Source of the DNA: Bacteroidales bacterium
Lineage (GTDB): Bacteria > Bacteroidota > Bacteroidia > Bacteroidales > UBA10428
Direction: 5' to 3'
Length of the DNA stretch: 64,000 bases
NCBI GenBank assembly: GCA_016930375.1
Contig: JAFGGU010000052.1
Span: 1 to 64,000, forward strand
Numbering within the stretch: the first letter of the stretch is position 1; each line of letters opens with the position of its first letter. Of the stretch, positions 34,610 to 42,820 are shown piece by piece. The translations under genes and the position numbers were made by a program. Below the pieces are notes generated by a model. It had not been told where the DNA came from. It searched no databases and saw only the letters and a program-made list of their open reading frames with translations.

Positions 34610-36028
34610 TTAAATCCCCTTCCTCTTTACAATCGTGAGTATGGTATAAATTATGATCTTAAAGTCGACGAAAAGCGACATGTTATCAAGATAGATCAGA
34701 TCATATTTAAGGCGTTGTATCATTTGATCAACATTTTCGGCATAGCCATATTTTACCTGTCCCCAGCTTGTTATGCCGGGTTTTACCTTGAGCAGGTGCA
34801 GGTAATGCGGGGCAATTTGAACGATCTGATCGATAAAGTGCTTACGCTCAGGCCTGGGACCCACCAGCGACATATCACCCTTTAAAATATTCATGAAATT
34901 GGGAATCTCATCCAACCTGACTTTCCGCATAAATTTTCCAAAGCTCGTGATTCGCTCGTCTGTTTTAGAGGAGAGTTCAGGTCCGTCCTTTTCAGCATCC
35001 ATATACATGGACCGGAATTTATAAATCAGGAATGGCTTTCCATAACGTCCGATCCTTTCATGACTGTAAAAGATGGGCCCTTTTGAGGTCAGTTTGATGC
35101 CTATGGCCAGGAAGATGCTCAGGGGAAGTGTTATGAGTAAGGCAAGTGAAGCGATAAAGTAATCGATGAAGTTTTTAATGTTTTCCTGCCAGACCGGCAT
35201 CAGCGTGTGAGAAACAGATATAAGCGGTGTGCCCAATATCGAATTCATTCTCACCCTTCCTGTGAGGATATCATACAAACTGGGTATTGCCTTGATTATA
35301 GCTTTAGAATCAATCAACCGGTTGATAATGCGGTTGATCATATCATGTTCCGAAGTTTCAATGGCAATAATTACCTCTTCCACTTTCTTTTCTTCAATGA
35401 TACTGCGGATTTCATCAATGCTTCCCAGGTGCGGAAGAAAATGTCCCAAAATATTTTTTGAATTGTTGTTAACATTCACAAACCCGACAAATAGGTTACC
35501 GCTTCCCTGTTTCTGACCCATGACTTCATGCCAGGCATCCAGGGCTTTTTCATTGCTGCCAATCAGCAGGGTGTTAAATCCGATCTCACCACGGTGAACT
35601 TTACGGGTCGTAATGGTTGTGATAATCAACCTGGGGAGATAGGTAATCAGAAAATGAAGGATGAAAAAGCTGAAATAGGGTGAAAGCGTACCGGCCCGGT
35701 GGACGAATTCAGGACGGTTCAATTTCAAAACAAAAAAAAGAACAACAGTTCCGATCAACGTATTGCCAAGGGTTTGCCAGAGTTCCAAAAGTCTGGACTT
35801 CCGGAATACATCATTATAGTAACCTGTAATTGAATAAACAAAAAGCCAGAAGAAAGGGAGCATCAGCAAACCGGTACTGTATAGTTTTTTCAGGATCGCC
35901 GGACTGTCAGCATCGCTTGCGGAGAGATCGAGAGCATATTTCCGGTAAAGATAATAAGCACTCCAGCCAGCCAAAGCTGACAGAAGATCGATACCAAGAT
36001 ACTTTACCTGTTGTAGTCTTTTATTCAT
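34610..36028 (-). CDS. Polyprenyl-phosphate hexose-1-phosphate transferase (WcaJ/WbaP type)
   Basis: A 472-residue enzyme that starts exopolysaccharide or O-antigen assembly by moving a sugar phosphate to undecaprenyl phosphate. Four transmembrane segments lie in residues about 1-130, then a nucleotide-fold domain (about 140-260), a further membrane segment (about 275-300), and the C-terminal catalytic domain with GPIFYSHERIGRYGKPF, IYKFRSMYMDAE, LDEIPNFMNILKGDMSLVGPRPE. Length matches the family (about 460-480). The oxidoreductase gene just upstream is in the same direction, 38 bases away. No further polysaccharide genes are adjacent. Confidence 0.94.
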   Translation of the reverse strand: MNKRLQQVKYLGIDLLSALAGWSAYYLYRKYALDLSASDADSPAILKKLYSTGLLMLPFFWLFVYSITGYYNDVFRKSRLLELWQTLGNTLIGTVVLFFVLKLNRPEFVHRAGTLSPYFSFFILHFLITYLPRLIITTITTRKVHRGEIGFNTLLIGSNEKALDAWHEVMGQKQGSGNLFVGFVNVNNNSKNILGHFLPHLGSIDEIRSIIEEKKVEEVIIAIETSEHDMINRIINRLIDSKAIIKAIPSLYDILTGRVRMNSILGTPLISVSHTLMPVWQENIKNFIDYFIASLALLITLPLSIFLAIGIKLTSKGPIFYSHERIGRYGKPFLIYKFRSMYMDAEKDGPELSSKTDERITSFGKFMRKVRLDEIPNFMNILKGDMSLVGPRPERKHFIDQIVQIAPHYLHLLKVKPGITSWGQVKYGYAENVDQMIQRLKYDLIYLDNMSLFVDFKIIIYTILTIVKRKGI

Positions 36029-36066
36029 GAATCACATCCATCCCAATAAAACAACCCATTGGAATC

Positions 36067-37008
36067 TCAGGCGCACTGGATAAGTGTTTTCATTATCTTA
36101 TCAAGTATCCGATCTGTTAAAACATAAGATTCAAAGCCACTGTCATTTAGAGTCAGAATTGTCTGGCCGGAACGAATCATGGAAATGAAATCAGACAATT
36201 CACCCCAAAGGGAATCTGTTTGTTCAACCTGAATATTTTCGATAAAGATAGGACTTTCATTTCGATTCAAGGTACGATGGAGGTGCCATCCTGTGAATTC
36301 ATTGGTAATAAAATTGTATTTCAGTATTTTATTTTTGGCGACCAGGGTGATGAAGAATTCGTTCTCCGCAGCAACCAGATTCGAGTTGTAGTTAACCGCA
36401 CATCCGTTGTCGAATTCAAGTCTTGCATTGATAATCTCAGGTTCTGATGTTAACATGCACAATCCCTTGGCCTTGATTGAAATTACCCTGGCATGAATCA
36501 GATTGTTGATTATTTCCATGTCGCTCAGCAGGGCCACCGACACGCTTTTTGATTTGAAAATATCTGATATCAGGCTATAATGCTGAAGTTCAACCATGCT
36601 TATGGAATCGATGTCAGACAGTGCCTTAACCAATCCATGAATACCGGTATTACCCACTCGTCCGCATTTCAGAATCACATTGGCTTCATGTGAGAGTTTG
36701 ATGAGTTGATTGGCTTCGTTCACCGAACGGACAACTGATGGGTAAAGAAAAACATGACGTGCTTTTCTGAGCGCAGCTATAGCTGCTGAGTTGCAAAAAT
36801 TTCCGGGATCAGTAATAATGAGCGCATCTGCATTTTCGACAACGCTGACCGGATCGGAACATATCATTCCGGTTTCAGTTTCACTGGCAGATTCCTGCAT
36901 TCCGCCCGAAATCCAACGGCCCGTGATCCGGATATCCTGGATTTTTACCAGCGTGCGCGCATGCCTGTCGATTGCTGAATATGAGCCAACCAGAGCAACA
37001 TTAATCAT
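36067..37008 (-). CDS. Gfo/Idh/MocA-like oxidoreductase with degenerate active site
   Basis: A 313-residue protein with the Rossmann start INVALVGSYSAIDRHARTL and a C-terminal alpha/beta domain of the Gfo/Idh/MocA family. The family's EKP motif, which carries the catalytic lysine, is replaced by FLYPSVV at about residue 90, and the glycine-rich loop is altered (GSYSAI). It may therefore be non-catalytic or bind another cofactor. It is the first gene of an operon with the sugar transferase, so a sugar-nucleotide-related or regulatory role is a reasonable inference. Confidence 0.8.
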   Translation of the reverse strand: MINVALVGSYSAIDRHARTLVKIQDIRITGRWISGGMQESASETETGMICSDPVSVVENADALIITDPGNFCNSAAIAALRKARHVFLYPSVVRSVNEANQLIKLSHEANVILKCGRVGNTGIHGLVKALSDIDSISMVELQHYSLISDIFKSKSVSVALLSDMEIINNLIHARVISIKAKGLCMLTSEPEIINARLEFDNGCAVNYNSNLVAAENEFFITLVAKNKILKYNFITNEFTGWHLHRTLNRNESPIFIENIQVEQTDSLWGELSDFISMIRSGQTILTLNDSGFESYVLTDRILDKIMKTLIQCA

Positions 37009-37024
37009 TCATCCGGTATTTACA

Positions 37025-37032
37025 CAAACATA
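37025..37032 (-). promoter_or_regulatory. Promoter -7 box for the oxidoreductase operon
   Basis: TATGTTTG on the minus strand fits TAnnTTTG, 17 bases before the start at 37008. No -33 match is clear. Confidence 0.4.
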
Positions 37033-37079
37033 AATTATTTAGAAATAAGGGATAATTTTTTTAGATTTAACTTATCAAC

Positions 37080-37087
37080 TAATTTTG
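37080..37087 (+). promoter_or_regulatory. Promoter -7 box for pcm
   Basis: TAATTTTG fits TAnnTTTG, 26 bases before the pcm start, divergent from the oxidoreductase promoter. Confidence 0.45.
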
Positions 37088-37113
37088 TTTTTATTAAACA
37101 CAGGGCAATTTAA

Positions 37114-37758
37114 ATGATGGAGGACAGCTTTCAGCACAAGGGATTACGCAAAAAACTGGTGGACGAGATCAGGCGTAAAGGAATAACGGATGAAAAGGTG
37201 CTTGAAGCCATTCATAAGGTGCCTCGCCACCTGTTCATGGACAGCGGATTCATCAAATTTGCCTATCGCGATCAGGCCTTCCCCATAAGGGCAGGACAAA
37301 CCATTTCTCAACCCTATACGGTTGCTTTTCAGACGCAGCTGCTTGATTTACATCCCCGGCATAAGGTGCTTGAAGTCGGCACAGGATCGGGGTACCAGGC
37401 TGCAGTGCTTGTGGAGATGGGAGCTGCGGTATATACCCTGGAAAGGCAAAAGGAACTTTACCTGATGGCCCAGTCCCTGCTTGGTTCTTTAAATTACCGG
37501 CTTCATTTCTTCTACGGAGATGGTTACCAGGGTTTGCCCACCTACGGACCTTTCGACCGTATCCTGATAACTGCGGCGGCTCCTGAAATTCCGGAAAAAC
37601 TTCTTGAACAACTGAAACCTGGCGGCAGGCTGGTTCTGCCGCTTGGAGGGAGCGGATCGCAAGTGATGACCCTGATTGAGAAAAAAGGCGAAGGCGATTT
37701 CGTCAGATCTGATCATGGATTGTTTGTTTTTGTACCCATGTTGGGTGGAAAAGAATAA
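37114..37758 (+). CDS. pcm: Protein-L-isoaspartate O-methyltransferase
   Basis: A 214-residue protein-repair methyltransferase. It shows VPRHLFM, the substrate loop GQTISQPYTVAFQTQLL, SAM motif I VLEVGTGSGYQAAVL and the later FDRILITAAAPEIPE and LKPGGRLVLPLG. It methylates isoaspartyl residues formed by protein ageing so they can revert to aspartate. Length is normal. The MBL hydrolase gene follows after 29 bases in the same direction. Confidence 0.96.
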   Translation: MMEDSFQHKGLRKKLVDEIRRKGITDEKVLEAIHKVPRHLFMDSGFIKFAYRDQAFPIRAGQTISQPYTVAFQTQLLDLHPRHKVLEVGTGSGYQAAVLVEMGAAVYTLERQKELYLMAQSLLGSLNYRLHFFYGDGYQGLPTYGPFDRILITAAAPEIPEKLLEQLKPGGRLVLPLGGSGSQVMTLIEKKGEGDFVRSDHGLFVFVPMLGGKE

Positions 37759-37787
37759 CTTGCAGGACATTTTTCAATACCATCACA

Positions 37788-38426
37788 ATGATGACCATCA
37801 AGAACTTTGTATTCAATGAATTGGAAGTAAACGGCTTTGTATTGTATGATGAAACACTGGAATGCATCATTGTTGATCCGGGATGCAATTCCCCGAAGCA
37901 ATGCACTGTATTAAAGGAATTCGTCTCGGAACATCTTCTGAAACCCGTTTTTATAGTAAATACGCATGGGCACTTTGACCATATTTTTGGAAATGCCTGG
38001 TGCAAGGAAACATACAAATGCCCATTGCTGATCCATGAACACGATCTGCACATCCTTGAACAGGGCGATAAATTCGCCGGTATTTTCGGCTTTGAAATTG
38101 ACAGATCCCCAATGCCCGATCGGTATCTAAAGCACGGTGAAACACTTGTTTTCGGTAATACCCGGCTGGAGATCCTGCATGTTCCCGGTCACTCACCCGG
38201 AAGTATTGTTTTGTATTCGGCACCCGATCAGCTCATGATTTGTGGTGATGTCTTATTCAATGGCAGCGTTGGCCGCACCGATTTGCCGGGCGGCGATCAT
38301 AACCAGCTGATCAGTGGAATTCGCGAAAAACTGATGGTGCTGCCCCGGGAAACCGTTGTTTGGCCCGGCCACGGACCAAGAACCACAATCGGGCACGAAT
38401 ATGATACAAATCCTTTTTTAAGATAA
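37788..38426 (+). CDS. MBL-fold metallo-hydrolase (glyoxalase II-like)
   Basis: A 212-residue metallo-beta-lactamase-fold enzyme with the zinc motif THGHFDH (HxHxDH), the later His in HVPGHSPGS, the bridging Asp in ICGDVLF and the final His in VWPGHGP. This pattern fits the short hydroxyacylglutathione-hydrolase-like group common in bacteria; the substrate is not known. It is probably co-transcribed with pcm. Confidence 0.92.
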   Translation: MMTIKNFVFNELEVNGFVLYDETLECIIVDPGCNSPKQCTVLKEFVSEHLLKPVFIVNTHGHFDHIFGNAWCKETYKCPLLIHEHDLHILEQGDKFAGIFGFEIDRSPMPDRYLKHGETLVFGNTRLEILHVPGHSPGSIVLYSAPDQLMICGDVLFNGSVGRTDLPGGDHNQLISGIREKLMVLPRETVVWPGHGPRTTIGHEYDTNPFLR

Positions 38427-38494
38427 GCAATGAACTCAATTTTACGGAGGCTTACGTAAATTGAAGTTTAAAAAATCTATAGATAAGCATTCCT

Positions 38495-41362
38495 ATGAAT
38501 AATGATCATTTTGCCTTCAGGCACACAGGACCGCGACAGGAGGAAATTGCTGCCATGCTGACCAGGATTGGCGTGGATTCTCTCGATGAACTGATCGAAA
38601 AAACAATTCCTGCCGGCATCCGAGTTAAAGGGGAACTCCCGTTGAATCCCGGAACAGATGAACAGGCATACCTTAACCGCCTTCGCACCATAGCTTCCCG
38701 GAACAAGCTGTTCAAAACCTACATAGGTATGGGTTATTATGGAACAGTTATGCCTGCCGTTATACAGCGCAATATCCTGGAGAACCCGGGTTGGTATACA
38801 TCTTATACTCCATACCAGGCTGAGATTTCACAGGGCAGGCTTGAAGCATTGTTAAATTTCCAGACTGTCGTGCTTGAACTTACAGGTATGGAAATCGCTA
38901 ATGCCTCACTTCTGGATGAGGGAACAGCTGCAGCCGAAGCCATGATCATGTTGTATAATGCCCGTTCCAAAGAAATGATAGGCGAGGGCGCCAACCGTTT
39001 CTTCGTTGATCAGGACATCTATCCTCAAACCCTGGAAGTAATCAGAACCCGTGCCGGATTTCTTGGAATAGAGGTATTAACGGGAAATTGTGAGGAAATC
39101 AAAGCTTTCAGCCAGGTTTTCGGGGTAATGGTGCAATATCCCGGAGGCGGAGGAAGAATAACCGATTACCATAACCTGGTTCAGGTTTTGCATTCACAGG
39201 GCATACCGGTGGCTGTTGCAGCTGATATCATGAGCCTGGTGCTGCTTGTTCCTCCCGGTCAATGGGGAGCCGACGTAGTTGTTGGCTCTACCCAAAGGTT
39301 TGGAGTACCCATGAATTTTGGCGGACCTCATGCCGCGTACTTCGCTGTACGTGAAATATACAAGCGCTATATGCCTGGCAGAATCATTGGTGTGACTGTT
39401 GATCGGGAAGGCGGAAAGGCACTCCGGATGGCCTTGCAAACCCGTGAACAGCATATAAAGAGAGAGAGGGCCACCTCAAATATATGCACTGCACAGGCAT
39501 TATTGGCAAGCATGGCCGGTATGTACGCGGTTTACCATGGACCTGACGGACTGAAAAGAATTGCATCACGGATCAATCAATATGCAAATGCCCTGCGTGA
39601 TAAGATCATTGAACTGGGGTTTGATGAGATCAATACCGATTTCTTTGATACTTTGAGAATCAGAATACCTTCAAGCCTCTCTGTAGAGAAGATCAAAGCC
39701 TTTGCCCTGGGAAAAGGGATCAATTTCAGGTATTTTGCCGATCAAACCATCGGGATCAGCATGGATGAAACCATCGGTCTGGATGACCTGAATAATATCA
39801 TTGAGGTATTTGAAGCATCTGCCGGGAAGAAAGGTGGGAGGATTACACAGGAGAACCTGGAACCCTTGCAGATCCAAAAGAAATTTCTCCGTGACGACAA
39901 ATACATGAGCCTTGAATTGTTCAGGCGGTATCGTTGCGAGACGGAAATGATGCGCTATATTAAACTTCTCGAAAGAAAGGACTTTTCGCTGGTTCATGGC
40001 ATGATCCCGCTGGGTTCATGCACCATGAAACTGAATGCGGCTGCAGAAATGCTTCCTCTAAGCTGGCCTGAATTGGGGAATCTCCATCCTTTTGTCCCGG
40101 CAGACCAGGCAGAGGGATATCATCAGATCTTTCATGAGCTTGGGGAAATTCTTAAAAGTGTTACCGGTTTGGCAGATGTGTCATTCCAGCCTAACTCGGG
40201 AGCTGCAGGAGAATACACCGGTTTGCTCGTGATCAGGAAATACCTTGAAAGCAGGAATGAAAGACACCGCGATGTTGTCCTCATTCCGGCATCGGCACAC
40301 GGAACAAATCCTGCCAGCGCAGCTATGGCAGGGTTGAAAGTGGTTGTGGTAAACTGCGATGAAAAAGGTAATATTGAAATGTCAGATCTGAAGGCCAAAG
40401 CTGAGATCCATAAAGACAACCTGGCAGCTTTCATGGTTACCTACCCGTCTACCCACGGAGTTTTTGAGTCGGCCATTCAGGAAATGTCATCTTTGATCCA
40501 TCAACATGGCGGCCAGGTTTATATGGACGGGGCCAATATGAACGCCCAGGTTGGTCTTACCAATCCCGCCATGATTGGCGCAGACGTATGTCACCTGAAC
40601 CTTCACAAAACCTTTGCCATACCTCATGGCGGTGGCGGACCGGGAGCAGGTCCTATTCTCGTGGCCGGTCATCTTTCCAGGTTTCTTCCAACGCATCCGG
40701 TTGTCAAAACAGGCAACGGAGAGGGCAGCTATACTGTAGCTTCAGCTCCCTGGGGAAGCGCAGGCATACTGGTTATCTCCCATGCCTATTGCAGCCTGCT
40801 GGGAAAGGAAGGCTTATCCTATGCCACCAAAATAGCGATACTGAACGCAAATTACCTGGCAGCCTGCCTGAAAGATAATTATAAAGTGCTGTATACCGGA
40901 GAGAATGGTTTTGTGGGTCATGAAATGATCCTGGATTGCAGAAACTTTAAATCGTTTTCAGAGATAACCGAAACTGATATTGCCAAAAGACTTATGGATT
41001 ATGGATTTCATGCTCCAACCCTGTCATTTCCCGTTCACGGTACGTTAATGGTAGAACCCACAGAGAGTGAATCATTGTTTGAGCTCAACCGGTTTGCAGA
41101 TGCTCTGATTTCAATATACAGGGAAATTGAAGAGGTTAAGTCAAACGGAAACAAACAGGATAATGTTCTGAAAAATGCACCGCATACCCAGCTCATGATA
41201 GCTTCAGAGACCTGGAATCATCCTTATACAAGAAAACAGGCTGCTTTCCCCAACAAATGGTGTGAACGGAACAAGTTCTGGCCGACAGTCAGCCGTGTTG
41301 ATGATGCCTTTGGCGACAGAAACCTGGTTTGTACCTGCGCACCCATTGATATGTACCGCTGA
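38495..41362 (+). CDS. gcvP: Glycine dehydrogenase (decarboxylating), P protein
   Basis: A 955-residue PLP-dependent P protein of the glycine cleavage system. It is the single-chain form, with both halves fused (family about 950-960). PLP lysine is K705 in LNLHKTFAIPHGGGGPGAGP. Other conserved stretches are FRHTGPR at the N-terminus, GYYGTVMPAVIQRNILENPGWYT and PLGSCTMKLN. Other glycine cleavage genes are not in the window. I see no glycine riboswitch; a short imperfect hairpin lies at 38437-38467. Confidence 0.98.
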   Translation: MNNDHFAFRHTGPRQEEIAAMLTRIGVDSLDELIEKTIPAGIRVKGELPLNPGTDEQAYLNRLRTIASRNKLFKTYIGMGYYGTVMPAVIQRNILENPGWYTSYTPYQAEISQGRLEALLNFQTVVLELTGMEIANASLLDEGTAAAEAMIMLYNARSKEMIGEGANRFFVDQDIYPQTLEVIRTRAGFLGIEVLTGNCEEIKAFSQVFGVMVQYPGGGGRITDYHNLVQVLHSQGIPVAVAADIMSLVLLVPPGQWGADVVVGSTQRFGVPMNFGGPHAAYFAVREIYKRYMPGRIIGVTVDREGGKALRMALQTREQHIKRERATSNICTAQALLASMAGMYAVYHGPDGLKRIASRINQYANALRDKIIELGFDEINTDFFDTLRIRIPSSLSVEKIKAFALGKGINFRYFADQTIGISMDETIGLDDLNNIIEVFEASAGKKGGRITQENLEPLQIQKKFLRDDKYMSLELFRRYRCETEMMRYIKLLERKDFSLVHGMIPLGSCTMKLNAAAEMLPLSWPELGNLHPFVPADQAEGYHQIFHELGEILKSVTGLADVSFQPNSGAAGEYTGLLVIRKYLESRNERHRDVVLIPASAHGTNPASAAMAGLKVVVVNCDEKGNIEMSDLKAKAEIHKDNLAAFMVTYPSTHGVFESAIQEMSSLIHQHGGQVYMDGANMNAQVGLTNPAMIGADVCHLNLHKTFAIPHGGGGPGAGPILVAGHLSRFLPTHPVVKTGNGEGSYTVASAPWGSAGILVISHAYCSLLGKEGLSYATKIAILNANYLAACLKDNYKVLYTGENGFVGHEMILDCRNFKSFSEITETDIAKRLMDYGFHAPTLSFPVHGTLMVEPTESESLFELNRFADALISIYREIEEVKSNGNKQDNVLKNAPHTQLMIASETWNHPYTRKQAAFPNKWCERNKFWPTVSRVDDAFGDRNLVCTCAPIDMYR

Positions 41363-41490
41363 CTTTTTGGATTTATATACGGCGAGAATTCATTAATACA
41401 CTTTATTTTTGTATACTTGCTGAAATGCACTTTTTTTTTATTTGAAAGGGTTACTTTTTTGCAATTCGCAGTATTAAGCATCGTGGATCA

Positions 41491-42075
41491 ATGAAATATT
41501 CAGACGCTGAACTTCTCAACGGCCTGGTTACCCGGGATGAAAAGGTTCTTCGGGAATACTATGAGCTTTATTATCAAAGCATAAGACGCTTTGTGTTGAA
41601 TAACAAAGGCAATGAGGAAGATGCAAGGGATCTTTTCCAGGATACACTGGTTGTTTTATATCAGAAAGTCCGAAGGGAGCCATTTAAACTTACCTGCACC
41701 CTGGGAACTTATCTTTATTCCGTCGGCAGGCATTTGTGGCTGAAAGAGCTGAACAAGAAGAAAAGGCTGATTCATAAAACAATAGACCATGAAAATTTCA
41801 TGGATACAGACTCTGATGTTGATCAGATCAGCGAGTACAATGAGCGTCTGATCATGTACAGGTCATTCTTTGAAAGGCTTACAGCAGATTGCCGGAAGGT
41901 TTTAGGTCTTTTTATGGAGGGTCGTTCTATCACCGAAATTACTCTTTTGATGGGATACAGCAGTGATCAGCATACCCGAAACCGGCGCTACCGTTGTAAG
42001 ACATCGCTTATTAAAAGTATCAGGGCCAGATATGGCCATGAAATAGAAGGCTATGGAAACGACCAGATTAATTGA
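41491..42075 (+). CDS. ECF-type sigma factor of the CHAT locus
   Basis: A 194-residue sigma-70 family protein. Region 2 reads GNEEDARDLFQDTLVVLYQKV, followed by LGTYLYSVGRHLWLKELNKKKR. Region 4 is FERLTADCRKVLGLFMEGRSITEITLLMGYSSDQHTRNRRYRC. Its last 23 bases overlap the next gene, an anti-sigma-like membrane protein, so the two are translationally coupled. A TATTTTTG box at 41404-41411 is a possible promoter. Confidence 0.92.
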   Translation: MKYSDAELLNGLVTRDEKVLREYYELYYQSIRRFVLNNKGNEEDARDLFQDTLVVLYQKVRREPFKLTCTLGTYLYSVGRHLWLKELNKKKRLIHKTIDHENFMDTDSDVDQISEYNERLIMYRSFFERLTADCRKVLGLFMEGRSITEITLLMGYSSDQHTRNRRYRCKTSLIKSIRARYGHEIEGYGNDQIN

Positions 42076-42820
42076 GCAGTACCTCGATGGTACGCTGAGT
42101 GCAGAGGAAAGAAACGCAGTTGAGAAAAGGGCTTCGGGTGACGAGGTATTCCGCAAACTGATCGTTCTGCATAAGGAGGTCAATGATTGTATCAGGGATA
42201 ATGACTTTTTTACATTGCGCGAACAGATTGCGGGAATCGACAAGGATTTCAGCCCTCACAAAATTGCAGGGGGAGCGAATCCGAGGAAAAAGTTACAACC
42301 GGTATCGTATCGTTTGTTGGCGCGCATAGCTGCATTGTTGATTCTTTTGGCGGCTGCAGGTTTCATTCTCAGGGTTGTCATTTTTAACCATCCTTCGGCT
42401 GAACGGATCTACCAAAAGTATTATACTGTTTATGATCTGGACGTTATTTACCGTTCAGCGCCAGCCCGGAATACAAGCCTTGATGAAGCCATACTGAGTT
42501 ATGACCGGGGGAAATACCAGGATGCCCTTTCAAAGCTGAATGTGATCCTGTCGGAGGATCAGGACAATTACATGGCAAGGTTTTGCCAGGGACTTGCACT
42601 CATGGAAACGGATGACCCCGTTAGCGCAATTCATTCATTCAGGGAGATACCGACTAAATGGTACAGCCCATTTGCTGAACACCGTGACTGGTACCTGGCT
42701 TTAGCGTTACTGAAAACGAATCATGCTGTGGAATCTTCAGAGATCTTTGGTCAGATTGCATCCGCCGACGGATATTATGCCCGGCGGGCTGAACAAATCC
42801 TGAAAAGCCTCAATGATTGA
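42053..42820 (+). CDS. Membrane anti-sigma-like protein with periplasmic repeats
   Basis: A 255-residue protein. Residues about 1-80 resemble a cytoplasmic anti-sigma segment (IEQYLDGTLSAEERNAVEKR), about 88-111 form one transmembrane helix (LLARIAALLILLAAAGFILRVVIF region), and the periplasmic remainder contains TPR-like helices (DEAILSYDRGKYQDALSKL, MARFCQGLALMETDDPVSAIHSF). The coding region overlaps the sigma gene by 23 bases and, at the other end, the convergent CHAT gene by 11. A membrane anti-sigma factor sensing a periplasmic event is the natural reading, but sigma binding is not proven. Confidence 0.8.
   Translation: METTRLIEQYLDGTLSAEERNAVEKRASGDEVFRKLIVLHKEVNDCIRDNDFFTLREQIAGIDKDFSPHKIAGGANPRKKLQPVSYRLLARIAALLILLAAAGFILRVVIFNHPSAERIYQKYYTVYDLDVIYRSAPARNTSLDEAILSYDRGKYQDALSKLNVILSEDQDNYMARFCQGLALMETDDPVSAIHSFREIPTKWYSPFAEHRDWYLALALLKTNHAVESSEIFGQIASADGYYARRAEQILKSLND

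Noticed and set aside
38437-38467. Hairpin before gcvP as a glycine riboswitch
   Set aside because: Only a small imperfect stem; the conserved glycine-aptamer core is not present.
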